Numbered from the stretch's first letter, positions 34,312 through 45,500 are shown. The stretch: 64,000 nucleotides of DNA from Planctomycetaceae bacterium (GCA_020638995.1 JACKHM010000003.1:310001-374000); one strand, 5' to 3'. The notes: a model not told the origin generated them from the letters alone. Made by a program: numbers and translations.

Positions 34312-35709
34312 ATGCCCAGCTATCAGTCGCTCGAGCGCATCTCTCGACGTGATCTCATGAAGGCCGGATTGGCGGGTGCCGCAGGAGTGCTCGCGCCGAG
34401 CGCGTGCGCCGACTACTTGCGCGCGGCGACTTGGCACGTCTCCGACAAGTGGTTTCGCGTGCTGAAAGTGGATCGTACGACGGTCAAGCTGCCGTACCGC
34501 GAGACCTCCGGCCGCAATATGGCTCGTGAGCTGCCACATTGGGCGTGGAGCGAAATCATCGAGCTCGAGCTGTCTTCGGGCGTGCGTGGCTTCGGAGAAA
34601 CGCTGCTGTACTATACGTGGGGCGTACCGGACGACGAGGACATTCGCCGAGTGCTCGGCAAGAACGCAATAGAAGTCATGTGGGACGACGAGTTGGGCGC
34701 AGGACTGCAAATGGCGTTGTTCGATGCCGTGGCGCGAACCTCCGGCGTACCGATCCACGCGCTGCTGGGCCCTAAGGTTCACCAGACGACTCCGGTGGCA
34801 TGGTGGAATATCGACACTTCGGCGGAAGACATGGCGTCTGAATGCGTCGAGGCACATCGGCAGGGCTACCTGGCTTACAAATCCAAGGGGAGACCTTGGT
34901 TCGATGTTTGGGCGCAAGTCGAAGCCGTTGCGAAGGCCGTTCCCGAATCGTTTCATGTCGCACTCGACTTCAACGACACCTTGCTCGATGCCACACGGGG
35001 CATCCCAATTTTGAAAGAGTTAGAACAATATCCGCAAATTGCGATCTGGGAGACACCGATCTTTCAGGACGACGTCGAAGGCAATCAAGCAATTCGGCGC
35101 GAGTGCCGCGCGCCGGTGGCGATGCATTACGGCAAACCCGATCCCATCGTTGCGATTCGTGAGAATATTTGCGATGGGTTCGTTGTAGGCCACGGCGCGA
35201 AAGAACTGATGGAGACGGGTGCCGTCGCTTCGATGGCTGATAAGCCATTCTGGCTGCAATTGGTTGGCACAGGCGTCACGGCAGCTTGGTCGTTACAATT
35301 CGGCGGCGCATTGTCTCACGCGACCTGGCCGGCGGTTAACTGTCACCAACTGTACGATGTCAACCTGCTGGCCGAGCCGATTAAAGTCGAAGATGGTTTT
35401 GCCGAAGTGCGCGACGACCCGGGTCTGGGCTTTGAACTGAATCGCGATATGATCGAGCGATATCGCGTCGACAAGCCGCAGTCACGTCCGGAACCTCCGC
35501 GATTGATCGAAACCTCTTGGCCAGATGGACGTCGGATGTACATCGCGAATAACGGTCATGTGAACTTCATGCTCACCGCGGGCCAGGAAGGTAAGGTGCC
35601 CTATTTTGAACGTGGAGTCGATACGCGGCTGGTGCCAAACGATGGCAGTTCTAATTGGAAACAGCTGTACGCCGCGGCCAGAAAGGGCCCGCACTTTATT
35701 CAAGAGTAA
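34312..35709 (+). CDS. Tat-exported enolase-superfamily (MR/MLE-like) protein
   Basis: A 465-residue protein that starts at ATG 34312 with AGGAGG ideally placed. A twin-arginine signal is clear: ERISRRDLMKAGLAGAAGVL. The N-terminal capping domain covers roughly residues 45-150 and the barrel follows. Candidate acid/base and metal positions are KSKGRPWFDV, ALDFNDTLLDAT, WETPIFQDDVEG and HYGKPDP. The usual Glu at the third metal strand is not obvious, so catalysis is uncertain. Members include mandelate racemase and muconate lactonising enzyme; substrate unknown. Confidence 0.8.
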   Translation: MPSYQSLERISRRDLMKAGLAGAAGVLAPSACADYLRAATWHVSDKWFRVLKVDRTTVKLPYRETSGRNMARELPHWAWSEIIELELSSGVRGFGETLLYYTWGVPDDEDIRRVLGKNAIEVMWDDELGAGLQMALFDAVARTSGVPIHALLGPKVHQTTPVAWWNIDTSAEDMASECVEAHRQGYLAYKSKGRPWFDVWAQVEAVAKAVPESFHVALDFNDTLLDATRGIPILKELEQYPQIAIWETPIFQDDVEGNQAIRRECRAPVAMHYGKPDPIVAIRENICDGFVVGHGAKELMETGAVASMADKPFWLQLVGTGVTAAWSLQFGGALSHATWPAVNCHQLYDVNLLAEPIKVEDGFAEVRDDPGLGFELNRDMIERYRVDKPQSRPEPPRLIETSWPDGRRMYIANNGHVNFMLTAGQEGKVPYFERGVDTRLVPNDGSSNWKQLYAAARKGPHFIQE

Positions 35710-35739
35710 AGGCCTGCACTTCGAGGAGAAGATAAATCA

Positions 35740-36726
35740 ATGACCAGAAGCTGCGTCGTTCTGCTCTCGGGCGGTCTCGACAGCATGTTGGCAATTCGCA
35801 TCATGCAGGAACAAAGAATTGAAGTTGAAGCTCTAAACTTCAAGACGATTTTTACTTGTTGCCAAGATCAGTCGGCCCAAACCGCTCGCGATCTCGGAGT
35901 GCGACTGACGGTCGTCGGCCAGGAAGACGACTACCTGGACTTGGTCAAAAGTCCGCAATTCGGACGCGGTAAGGGAGCTAACCCCTGTGTCGACTGCCGG
36001 ATTTATATGTTTGAAAAGGCAAAGCGGTTTATGCACCAGATCGGTGCGGACTTTATCGTCAGCGGCGAAGTAGCCGGACAGCGGCCGATGAGCCAAAAGA
36101 GACGTGATCTGGATCGGATTGCGTACCACTCCGACCTGGAAGATCTACTCCTGCGACCTTTGTCTGCAAAGCTACTTCGACCCACGCTGCCCGAACGCGA
36201 AGGTTGGGTTGATCGCAACCAGCTTTATGCGTTTGAGGGTCGCAGTCGCAAGCGATTGATTGCATTGGCAAAACGGCTCGGGCTGAATGAGATTCCAACG
36301 CCTTCGACCGGATGCTCATTGACCGAGCCCAAGTTCTCGAAGAAGGTCTTCGATTTGATTGATGCGCCTGGCACGAGCCGCCGTTGGGACTTCGAGATGT
36401 TGAAGATCGGGCGTCACTTTCGCTACGATTCCGAAACCAAAGTAATCGTGGGACGCGACGCCGCGGAAAATGATCAGTTGCGGTACGCTCACGAATTGCC
36501 TGACGCAACCAGCACCGCCGCCTTGGTACCTGAGAATTTTCTCGGTCCGCAAGCACTGGTGATTGGACCTCGTACCGACGAAGCGATCGCCTTTGCGGCG
36601 AGTTTAATGCTCCGCTACTCCCGAGGCTTTGATCCCGCCCAGGCGCTGGTTCGCGTCGACGACCAGATCATCAATGCCTCGGAAAACGAGCGAGCGAAGT
36701 CGCTGGAAACGATCGCGATGACGTAG
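35740..36726 (+). CDS. PP-loop ATPase, tRNA-thiolation-like
   Basis: A 328-residue protein whose PP-loop motif SGGLDSMLAI (residues 10-19) marks the adenylating ATPase fold of ThiI, MnmA and TtuA. Cysteines are placed as in thiouridylases: NPCVDCRIYMFEKAK (near residue 90) and PSTGCSLTEPKF (near residue 190). The C-terminal 100 residues (KIGRHFRYDSETKVIVGRDA) resemble the DUF814/NFACT-R RNA-binding unit, as in other bacterial proteins annotated as tRNA-methyltransferase-like. It probably modifies RNA, but the target is unknown. It starts 30 bases after the enolase-like gene. Confidence 0.8.
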   Translation: MTRSCVVLLSGGLDSMLAIRIMQEQRIEVEALNFKTIFTCCQDQSAQTARDLGVRLTVVGQEDDYLDLVKSPQFGRGKGANPCVDCRIYMFEKAKRFMHQIGADFIVSGEVAGQRPMSQKRRDLDRIAYHSDLEDLLLRPLSAKLLRPTLPEREGWVDRNQLYAFEGRSRKRLIALAKRLGLNEIPTPSTGCSLTEPKFSKKVFDLIDAPGTSRRWDFEMLKIGRHFRYDSETKVIVGRDAAENDQLRYAHELPDATSTAALVPENFLGPQALVIGPRTDEAIAFAASLMLRYSRGFDPAQALVRVDDQIINASENERAKSLETIAMT

Positions 36727-36832
36727 GAACTGGCTGTCGAACCGCGTATGATAAGAGTCGCGGCCGTTACTGTGAATTCGTTCGTATTCAAGCAGGCCAG
36801 CAGTTCGACGGCTTACCCACCGACGTCTAAGT

Positions 36833-39800
36833 ATGAAATCTTGTCCCTCCTGCCATCAACCTCTCGAGTTGAACGAGACTCAGGCGTACGGTGAAGCGGA
36901 GAACGTGACGCACTGCTCGAACTGCGGGATGGACTTATCCGGTTCACAAGCGACGAGCGCTTACATGCACTCGTCATCACAAAAGACGAATCGGATCGCG
37001 AACTTCTCACTGATACGCATGTTGGGTCAGGGAGGCTTCGGTGCGGTCTGGCTAGCCAAAGACCGTAGCCTGGGACGCCAAGTTGCGTTAAAGCTGCCCA
37101 AGGCTACTGGCAAAGATTCAAAGCTGCTCCATGAGGCGCAGACCGCCGCGAGGTTGAAACATCCGAATATCGTTTCGATCTACGAAGTCGGCGTCGACGA
37201 AGGGCAAGTGTTTATCGCCAGTGAATACATCGACGGCGAAGATCTTCGCGACGAAATGGCGCGGGCAAAGCCCGAAGTTTCGCGCACGGTCAAGGTCATC
37301 GCGACCATAGCCCACGCCGTTCATCATGCTCACAAGCTTGGCGTTGTCCACCGCGACTTGAAACCCGCGAATGTCATCCTTAATGCCGAAGGCGAGCCAT
37401 TCATTACCGACTTTGGCATCGCCAAACATCTGTCGGCGGAGGACACCATTTCGACGGACGGCGAGGTTATAGGCACGATCAGCTACATGTCGCCGGAGCA
37501 GGCGCGAGGTAGCACGCGCGAGACAGATTCTCGGTCGGATATCTACGCGTTAGGCGTCATGTTGTTCGAGATGCTGACAGAGTTTCGACCGTTCCGAGGC
37601 AATGCCCGGGCCGTGATCCATCAAAAGATATATGACGATCCGCCATCGCCACGCAAGTTGGTACCGGCGCTGGCAAAGGATTTAGAAACGATCTGTTTGA
37701 AATGCCTGGAGCGGGAACCTGCGAAGCGTTATCAATCGGCACTGGAACTGGCGGAAGAGCTCGAACGCTTTCGGAATAATATTCCTATCAAGGCACGTCC
37801 GATATCGCGCGGCGAGAAATTGTGGCGGTGGTGCCGCCGCAAACCAGCGGTCGCTGTCTTGCTGTTCGGCTTCATTCTGAGCTTGTCTTGTGGGCTGGCA
37901 AGCACTTCCTATTTCTGGCACCAAGCAATCAAGAACGAAGCCAAGACCCGCGCATCGTTGTATCGCACACAAATGAGTCTGGCCGGTAAATTATGGGCGG
38001 CGGGTGACATTGCAGGTTTGCGGCACACGCTCGCGAGTCATGAAGGTTACGCAAATGCAGAGTCGGCGAAGCGATTCGAGTGGGACTACTATTCGCGGCT
38101 TACCGAACCGTTCCTACAAGCGGTTAACCACGGCGAAGTCGTCACGGATGTTGGCGTCTCGTTCGATGGCCAGCTGTTTGCCTCGACCGGTCATGATCGG
38201 GTGATTCGCATTTGGAGTTCAAGCAGCGGGCAGATCGTACGTACCTTGCAGCCGCGTGCTGGCAAGCCCGGAACAATCATGTTTTCGCCCGTTGATGATC
38301 GTATCGTTTCGGCTCACGGCGACGGACAGGCAAGGCTTTGGAACCCGCAGCAACACGACCACACGATTCGTGAATTTCCTCATGGCCCAGGTTTGACGCA
38401 CGTTTTGTTTTCATATGACGCCAGACACCTGATTACCGCCGGGAGCAATGGCAAAGTTCTGATGTGGAAAGTCGGAACAGGCGAACAGGTTGCTGATCTC
38501 TCACTTCCCAAGCGGGCGGTGCGAGACTTCCGTTTCTCCGCAGATGATCGATTCGTAGTCGTCGCCGCCCAGGGAGGCGGCATTTCGATTTGGGAATGCG
38601 AATCGCAGGAGTACGTCCAATCCATGACAGCGGGGATCGAAGTGTTTTCCGTATCTTTTGTTGACGAAGGACGGTTGATCGCGGCGGGTACCTATGGGGG
38701 CACGCTGGCGTATTTCTCAAGCGATACCGGGGAACTTGTCGAAACGGTCGCCGTAGATGGCGGGGTTGTTGGCGATTTGGAGTATCTGCCCAACGTCGAC
38801 TTGCTTGCTGCCGTCACGACCGCTCACCGCCTGCACCTGATCGATGCTCAGCGACATAGTGTTCGGACGTTAGTGACGCACGCGCTGACACACGGCATGT
38901 TGGCTCATTCGCAAGACGGTTCCATGTTGGTGGTGGGAAGCGGTGATGGCACGGTAAAGCTGCTCCAGGTTTCTGCGCTTCAGCGACCTGACGTGTATTG
39001 GCAAGACTCACATATCCGCGACTTGGAGTTTGTGGCGGGTGGCAGGAAGATTGCCTCGTGTACGGGGGATGGAACTGTTTCGCTGTGGGATGTCGAAACT
39101 GGTGAGAAGTCAGAGCTTGTCGCACGCTCGGACCACGAGATGCTGGCGCTCGCTGCCCAGGCGAAAGGGCATTTGCTGGCCGCATCCGGTATGTTCCGGG
39201 AGGTCTTGGTCTTTGACACGAGTACCAACGAGAAAGTTGGTTCGATTTCGTTGCCCTATAGCGGATTTTCATCGTTGGGATTTTCAGCAAGCGGAGACCT
39301 GTTGGCGACTGGCAGCCGAAGCGGAGAAGTGCGAGTCTATGCCACAGGGCACTGGGACGAACCAAAGTGGGAATGGACCGATCCTGACGTGGAAGTTTTC
39401 GACTTGCGATTCTCGCTTACCGGCGAAACGCTCGCCGTCGCCTACTCGAATGGAAAGGTGAAACTTATCGACCTTTCGCGATCAGAACCGACCATCAGGC
39501 ATCTCCAGCTTAAGACGTCTCCGCTCTCGCTGAATTTCTGCAATTTGAGAGGTGAGCTCGCGATCGGAACGCAAGACGGCGAAATCCACGTTATCAACTC
39601 GCTCACGCTGGAAACTCTCCGGATTTTCAAAGCCCATTCGAGTCGAATCAATGCCTTGTCTAGTTTTCCTAGCGGCGACCGGCTGGTATCGGGTGGGCGA
39701 GACCGTGAACTTCGCATTTGGGACTTTGACTCAGGCGAGTTGGTTGCATCGCTGGTCGGCCATGGTCGGCAGGTGTTCGCCACAGCCGTCTCGCCAGATG

Positions 39801-39961
39801 GCACCACGATCGCCTCCGGAGGTCTTGGCGGCGACATTCGCATCTGGCGAGGAGCCCGCCATAGCCACAAGACCGCAACTGAACCAGATTGGACGCCTCG
39901 TCCGACAGTGGTGCGCGACGGAAGAGGCGACCAGCCTGCGAATGCGGACAACGTGCGTTGA
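36833..39961 (+). CDS. Ser/Thr protein kinase with WD40 repeats
   Basis: A 1042-residue receptor-like kinase. A zinc ribbon (CPSC, CSNC; residues 4-31) precedes a Hanks-type kinase domain (about residues 58-320): Gly loop GQGGFG at 65-70, Lys in VALK at 87, catalytic HRDLKPANVIL, DFGIAK and the APE-like SPEQARG. A single membrane segment follows (VAVLLFGFILSLSCGLAS, about 345-365). The C-terminal 600 residues are WD40-type blades (for example VIRIWSSSSGQIVRTL, TVSLWDVETGEKSELV, ELRIWDFDSGELVASL), probably two propellers outside the membrane. Kinase-WD40 fusions of this design are abundant in planctomycetes. Substrates unknown. Confidence 0.92.
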   Translation: MKSCPSCHQPLELNETQAYGEAENVTHCSNCGMDLSGSQATSAYMHSSSQKTNRIANFSLIRMLGQGGFGAVWLAKDRSLGRQVALKLPKATGKDSKLLHEAQTAARLKHPNIVSIYEVGVDEGQVFIASEYIDGEDLRDEMARAKPEVSRTVKVIATIAHAVHHAHKLGVVHRDLKPANVILNAEGEPFITDFGIAKHLSAEDTISTDGEVIGTISYMSPEQARGSTRETDSRSDIYALGVMLFEMLTEFRPFRGNARAVIHQKIYDDPPSPRKLVPALAKDLETICLKCLEREPAKRYQSALELAEELERFRNNIPIKARPISRGEKLWRWCRRKPAVAVLLFGFILSLSCGLASTSYFWHQAIKNEAKTRASLYRTQMSLAGKLWAAGDIAGLRHTLASHEGYANAESAKRFEWDYYSRLTEPFLQAVNHGEVVTDVGVSFDGQLFASTGHDRVIRIWSSSSGQIVRTLQPRAGKPGTIMFSPVDDRIVSAHGDGQARLWNPQQHDHTIREFPHGPGLTHVLFSYDARHLITAGSNGKVLMWKVGTGEQVADLSLPKRAVRDFRFSADDRFVVVAAQGGGISIWECESQEYVQSMTAGIEVFSVSFVDEGRLIAAGTYGGTLAYFSSDTGELVETVAVDGGVVGDLEYLPNVDLLAAVTTAHRLHLIDAQRHSVRTLVTHALTHGMLAHSQDGSMLVVGSGDGTVKLLQVSALQRPDVYWQDSHIRDLEFVAGGRKIASCTGDGTVSLWDVETGEKSELVARSDHEMLALAAQAKGHLLAASGMFREVLVFDTSTNEKVGSISLPYSGFSSLGFSASGDLLATGSRSGEVRVYATGHWDEPKWEWTDPDVEVFDLRFSLTGETLAVAYSNGKVKLIDLSRSEPTIRHLQLKTSPLSLNFCNLRGELAIGTQDGEIHVINSLTLETLRIFKAHSSRINALSSFPSGDRLVSGGRDRELRIWDFDSGELVASLVGHGRQVFATAVSPDGTTIASGGLGGDIRIWRGARHSHKTATEPDWTPRPTVVRDGRGDQPANADNVR

Positions 39962-39991
39962 AGTTCAGAATGACGACTTGCAGGGCCTTTT

Positions 39992-40432
39992 CTAGGAGCG
40001 GGGCCCGGACGAAGTCGAAACGCGCGCCTTGAGTACAGCGCGTTGTAGCAGCAGAAAGTTCCCGCCTTTGTATTCCGTGATGATCCCGGTGACACTCCAT
40101 TTGCGATGGCTCTGATCAAGATCTTGTGCGACTCGCTCCAACGCCAAATTCTCTAAAAGCTGAAGCGAATGAGATTCGCCGTCCGGATAAAAGGCGATGC
40201 TGCCGCCTGCTTCCCGCAACTCACCGATCTTATTGACATACCTCATGCCCTCGCGGAGTCTCTCGGTTTGACGCCCCGCACCATCTAATTCTTCCGGATT
40301 GACTCCCTGCCGCTCGGCAACGGGTGTTGTCACCACGCCGCCACCGGTCTCGATATCGTCTCCATCAACAGCGCAGGCGATCATGACGAGCGCGATGGTG
40401 AGGGCGAAACTAAGGCTGGTGTGGCGACTCAT
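39992..40432 (-). CDS. Small exported hypothetical protein
   Basis: A 146-residue protein starting at ATG 40432 with AGAGGAG well placed; a longer frame to 40495 has no ribosome site. The signal peptide is LSFALTIALVMIACAVDG. The mature part is polar, with a helical stretch (AGRQTERLREGMRYVNKIGE) and a beta-rich end (KWSVTGIITEYKGGNFLLLQ). That end loosely resembles small OB-fold-like outer surface proteins that state a stability or ligand-binding role, but I assign none. It is convergent with the kinase gene. Confidence 0.65.
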   Translation of the reverse strand: MSRHTSLSFALTIALVMIACAVDGDDIETGGGVVTTPVAERQGVNPEELDGAGRQTERLREGMRYVNKIGELREAGGSIAFYPDGESHSLQLLENLALERVAQDLDQSHRKWSVTGIITEYKGGNFLLLQRAVLKARVSTSSGPRS

Positions 40433-40851
40433 CGATCTGCTCCTCTGACACGGAAAAAGGCTGGCTTTCCAAACATACCGCACAGAATGCCGCACAACTC
40501 GAAGAAGTTCAAGTTCTCTGGGCGAGGCAGCTGGCTTCGCCAGAATTCAGCCTGAATCGCAGCGCTCACAACTCGTGCGCGTTCAGCGACCCCGTCCGCT
40601 CGGAAGTACCGAATCCCTAATCGCGAGTCGGTGAGGTGTTGTAGTTCGACAACATGTGGTGTTGCTCGCGAACATCCACCGAACGGCACTCATACATTTT
40701 CAAAAGCCTTGTCAACGTAGCTAACTCGCGAACACTGCGCGACTTGTGTGACATCGCTTCAGTGACCAACGCCCAATTGGCCTTCCCTTTGCAAAGACGT
40801 CAACCCTCAAAGCACTCAACCGATTCACTAACTTGCGAGCGAGGGACGAAC
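40433..40851. other. Divergent intergenic region, 419 bases
   Basis: Lies between two genes that point away from each other, both encoding exported proteins, so it must contain both promoters. I see no gene, no clear sigma boxes and only a small CTGGC/GCCAG hairpin near 40530. A plus-strand frame enters it from 40654 but the downstream gene has a better start at 40852. Confidence 0.4.
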
Positions 40852-41730
40852 ATGACGGTTGCATCGATTCCAACCAAGGAAACGCTTCTGCTACTGACAC
40901 TCGCCATTTTCACGCTTGCAGTTGCGAACGACGCTTCGGGTGAAGTTGTTGAGGTTCGGCTCACCGATGGCAAGAAGATGACCGCCGAACTGCATCCGCG
41001 CACGGACGGAGAACATCTTTGGCTGCGGTTCGGCAGCGGAGCAACCGTGATTCTTCGTTCGATCGCGTGGGAAAGAATCGAGTCTGCGAGCATTGATGGT
41101 GAAGAAGTTAGTGCGGTCGAAATTCAAGACCTGGCCACACGCGAAATGGTTGGCAGCGACACGATCGTCGCCCCGTCGACTCCCTCCTATGCAGAACAAG
41201 CCCGCGACTTGCTGGGCTTCACTCGCCGGATTGCCGCGGTCGAGTTCGACGCGCAGGCAGCGAACTGGGACGGCGATGTTGAATTCGACGGGATCGCGCT
41301 GCGATTGTTTCCGCTTGATGCAGACGGCCAGTTGACGACCGCCAGAGGCACGCTGTATGTCGAACTCGTTGCCGGTCGACGTGTCGACTTCGATCAAGCT
41401 CCCAACGCTCGGGGCCTGGTTTCTAGCCAGCTCGGCCAGTGGACGGTGGCCGTCGATGCAACCGACATCAATAACAACGGCATGCTGGTAAAACTGCCGT
41501 TCAAATCCAACCATCCCGAGTTTGACACAAATTGGATATCGCACGGCTTAGTTCACGTGCGTTTCGTCGTACCGGGGCACGGCGTGTTTGAACACTCCTT
41601 CGACGGTGTAAGAGTACGGCCCTACGCTCCTTTGCGAGACGCTCTGGAACGGAACGGTCAATCGCGTTTCCTGCCGACGGAGCAAACGGGCGTCGGCAAG
41701 CGTCTCCAGACTGGGTTCGGTCCCCAGTAG
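40852..41730 (+). CDS. Exported hypothetical protein
   Basis: A 292-residue protein starting at ATG 40852 with GAGGGAC upstream. A signal peptide (LLLLTLAIFTLAVANDASGE) precedes a beta-rich first domain whose beginning VEVRLTDGKKMTAELHPRTD resembles the small SH3-like strands seen in other planctomycete exported proteins. A second beta-sandwich domain follows (VEFDAQAANWDGDVEFDG, VVPGHGVFEHSFDGVRV). Function unknown. It is convergent with the next gene at a distance of six bases. Confidence 0.7.
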   Translation: MTVASIPTKETLLLLTLAIFTLAVANDASGEVVEVRLTDGKKMTAELHPRTDGEHLWLRFGSGATVILRSIAWERIESASIDGEEVSAVEIQDLATREMVGSDTIVAPSTPSYAEQARDLLGFTRRIAAVEFDAQAANWDGDVEFDGIALRLFPLDADGQLTTARGTLYVELVAGRRVDFDQAPNARGLVSSQLGQWTVAVDATDINNNGMLVKLPFKSNHPEFDTNWISHGLVHVRFVVPGHGVFEHSFDGVRVRPYAPLRDALERNGQSRFLPTEQTGVGKRLQTGFGPQ

Positions 41731-41736
41731 ACTCCG

Positions 41737-42030
41737 TCATCCCGGCTTCCGCATTCCCAAACTTTGGATCACGAGTACGGAACCGATCGAAATCATCGAC
41801 CACCCCAGCCACTTTGGCGGACGAACGGTCTTTTTCAACGCAACGGGGTTATTTTGGCCAAAGAGCACCGCCAGCGGGCTCTGCGTCATTACCGTTTCCT
41901 TCTTCATCCGCTTTGCCAGGAACGCCGTGGTCTCTTCGGTCAATTGGAAGGAATCGACGTATCGGAATTGAAGTCCTAACAACAAGACGATCAATCCGAT
42001 TCCCAAGTAATGATTACGATTCAGTTCCAT
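41737..42030 (-). CDS. Small two-helix membrane protein
   Basis: A 97-residue protein starting at ATG 42030 with GAGG six bases upstream. Two hydrophobic helices (YLGIGLIVLLLGLQFRYV and LGWSMISIGSVLVIQSLGM) flank a polar loop of about 40 residues with basic clusters. The frame could extend to 42135, but that extension lacks a ribosome site. Function unknown. Confidence 0.65.
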   Translation of the reverse strand: MELNRNHYLGIGLIVLLLGLQFRYVDSFQLTEETTAFLAKRMKKETVMTQSPLAVLFGQNNPVALKKTVRPPKWLGWSMISIGSVLVIQSLGMRKPG

Positions 42031-42550
42031 GAGTGACCTCAACAACGGCAGTTGGACGCCGTCACCGAAATACAATTGAACGAAAGTCTGTGCGAGCTCG
42101 GCGCGTGCAACGCGTTCACCACCACTTCGAGCCACGTGCGAGAATTCCTGCTTTTTCGTTTATCGAACCGTGCTTGCGGCAAGTTTACTTGTCTGGTGCT
42201 CACGCCGGTTCTGTCGGTTGACAGGGAGGTATGGACTAGCCCGAATTATTTGCGGAGGCCGGAACAAGGTCGCCCAAGTCGTTGCCGGAACAGCGCAAAC
42301 GCTTTAAGTACGATGTCGTTTTCGGGGGACCGTCGAAATAGGAACCAGCGACCGAAGTTCCGGCACTGGCTGCGTTTGCTCGTTTCGGCCTACAAGCGGT
42401 GGATAATCCGGACTAGGAGAAAGAGGTTTTAGTCGGCGAGATTTTACACCCGACTTTCAACACTTGCGGAGATGTTCCCGTTGACGCAAGACCTCTGGTT
42501 CGCGACAACTCAGACATCATTTTGCGTTCCTCCTTCTCGTTCGGTGCAAC
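42031..42550. other. Divergent intergenic region, 520 bases
   Basis: No credible gene. A 126-codon plus-strand frame (42052-42432) is basic, lacks a ribosome site and shows no conserved pattern. TTGACA at 42218-42223 with GAATTA at 42243-42248 gives a 19-base spacing, a weak promoter candidate facing the 42551 gene. The region must also drive the small membrane protein on the minus strand. Confidence 0.35.
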
Positions 42551-45500
42551 ATGGCATCAGCAGACAATGCAGTTATTGCGGACGATTCGTCGGACAAACT
42601 GCAACAAGGCAGCTTGCGTAGCGCCAGTTTTGTGGGGCTGCTTCTTACGCAATTGCTGACGGCCACAAACGACAATGTCTTCCGCTGGTTGGTGATCGGG
42701 ATCGGCAAGGACTACTATCCGGATAACGTCAGTGCTGTTTTGACGGCTGGGTCCGCGTGCTTTCTGCTTCCCTATCTGTTGCTCGCCGCGCCCGCGGGAT
42801 ATTTGGCAGACCGCTTCAGCAAGAGGACGGTGATCGTGGCCTGCAAGGTTGCGGAAGTGATCATCATGGTGCTTGGCATCGGAGCCATCCTACTTGGTTC
42901 GCCGATTGTCTTATTCGTCGTTGTCGCGTTAATGGGTGCTCAGAGCGCTCTCTTCTCGCCGTCCAAATTGGGCAGTATCCCAGAGATGCTGAAGTCAGAG
43001 AAAATTTCTGCCGCGAACGGAGCGATTGGGCTAACGACCGTCATCTCTACGGTTGTCGGCACTGTCGTGGGGCTCGTGCTCAGCGACGTCACTGGTGACA
43101 AGGGACAGACGGGCTGGTGGATCTCGGCAAGCGTGCTGATCGGGATTGCGGTCATCGGGTGGTTGTTCAGTTTGCTCATTGCCAGACTGCCCGCGGCCGA
43201 TCCGACACGACGATTTCCTTGGGATGCACCCCAACAAACCTTCCGAGACCTACGGGTACTGGCATCCGACCGCCCGTTGCTGCGAGTGGCATTGGGTTTG
43301 ATGTTCTTCTGGTCCTTGGGCCTGCTCGCAAACTTGAACATTGATCAGTTTGCCATGGAAGGTGGAGCATTGCGGGAATCAGACAAGGCTCCGCTCATGA
43401 TTGGGCTCGTCTTCGGCATCGGATTCGGAAGCGTGCTCGCTGGGATCTGGTCGGGTGGACGAGTCGAACTGGGTATCGTTCCGTTGGGAGCGGCGGGGAT
43501 CGCACTCAGTTCGTTATTGTTGTTTACCGTTCAAGGTACGATCATCTCGCCAACCGAAACGGTGACGGTCGGCTTTATACTCGCCTGTCTGTTCCTGACG
43601 GGACTTGGCTTTAGCGCCGGTTTGTTTGATGTCCCGCTCAGCTCTTATATGCAGCATCGCAGTCCGCCGGAACAGCGCGGTGCCATTTTGGCGGCAAGCA
43701 ACTTCCTAACATTCAGTGGTATGTTAGTGATGTCGTTTTTGTATCTCGGTATGCGTGTGCCGCTTGAAAGTGGGAAACCGCTGCTGTCGGCACCGCAGAT
43801 TTTTCTCATCGGCGGTATCATGACCCTGCCGGTCTTTGTGTATATCGTCTGCCTCCTGCCGCAGGCAACGATCCGTTTCCTGGTGTGGCTGCTTAGCCGG
43901 ACGATTTATCGCGTGCGTATCGTTGGCCGCGAGAACCTACCGGAAACTGGTGGTGCTTTACTCGTCCCGAATCATGTTTCCTGGATCGATGCCGTGATGC
44001 TGCTGCTGACAACATCACGTCCGATTCGAATCATCGCCTACGCCGGGAACTTCGACAGCCGTTTGCTGCAGTGGTGGGCGAAGATGTGGGGCGCGATTCT
44101 GTTGGGCGACAATCCGAAAGCCATCATTCGCGCTTTGAAGACGGCGACAGAGGCCTTGAGCAACGGGGAACTCGTTTGCATCTTTCCTGAGGGCGCCATC
44201 ACTCGCACCGGCCAGCTTCAGGCTTTCAAACCGGGGATGATGAAGATTTTGAAGGGCACCTCGGCACCCGTTGTTCCCGTCTACCTTGACGGCTTGTGGG
44301 GGAGTGTCTTTAGCTTTGATCGTGGTAAATTCTTTTGGAAGTGGCCGAGACGCTGGCCCTACAGGATTTCCATTCACTTTGGCCAAGCGATCTCCGATCC
44401 CAACGATGTGCATTACATCCGAAGGGTCGTGCAGGATTTGGGAGCAAATGCCGTGCGAGAGCGTTCTGAGAAAACGGTAGCGTTGGTGGAGACTTTCATT
44501 CGCAGATGCAAGAAACGCTGCTGCAAGGTGAAGGTCGCTGATTCGATGGGCGGTCAACTAAGTGGCGGCCAATTGTTGATCCGCACACTCGTCTTGCGGC
44601 GATTGCTGCGACGACATGTCTTGCAGCAAGACGAACAGCATGTCGGCCTCCTGCTGCCGCCTTCTCTGGGTGGAGTCGTTGCCAACATGGCCTTGTCCTG
44701 CGATCGGCGTACGACCGTCAACTTGAACTATACCGTGTCGTCGGAAGTCCTCAACGCCTGCATCGCGCACGCGGGAATCAAGCACGTTCTGACCAGTCGC
44801 AAGTTCATGGAAAAAATGAATTTCGACCTCAACACCGAGATCGTTTATCTCGAAGATTTCAAAGACAAACCGACGGCCGGTGACAAGTTATTGTCGGCCA
44901 TCGCTGCGTATCTCGTGCCGGCGAAGCTGCTGGCCAAGCTGCTTGGCGCACACAAGTCGCAGGGCAACGACGTGCTGACCGTCATCTTTACATCCGGTTC
45001 GACGGGAACGCCGAAAGGGGTTATGTTGACGCACGCGAATATTGCATCGCAGGTGGATGCGATTGAGCAAGTGGCAAGCTTGACGCATCGCGACGTTTTC
45101 ATCGGAACCTTGCCGTTCTTCCATTCGCTTGGCTTTACAGTGACGCTTTGGGCGGCAATGACCTTGGATCTGAAAGCGGCTTACCACTTTAGCCCACTGG
45201 ACGCAAAGCAAGTCGGCAAACTTTGCAAGCAGCATGGCGGAACGCTGCTGCTGTCAACGCCGACGTTCTTGCGAGGTTACTTGCGACGCTGTGAACCGGA
45301 CGAATTGAAATCGTTGGAAGTGATCGTGACCGGAGCCGAAAAGCTGCCGAAAGACGTTGCGGACAAATTTGAACAGCGATTCGGCGTGAGGCCGGTGGAA
45401 GGTTACGGCACAACCGAACTTTCGCCACTCGTGTCAGTAAACGTGCCGCCCAGCCGATCCACAGGCATTGTGACCGACTGTAAAGAGGGTACCGTCGGAC

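Noticed and set aside
42052..42432. 126-codon plus-strand frame between the small membrane protein and the LplT-Aas fusion
   Set aside because: Basic, no ribosome site, no conserved pattern, and it starts inside the promoter region of a divergent pair.
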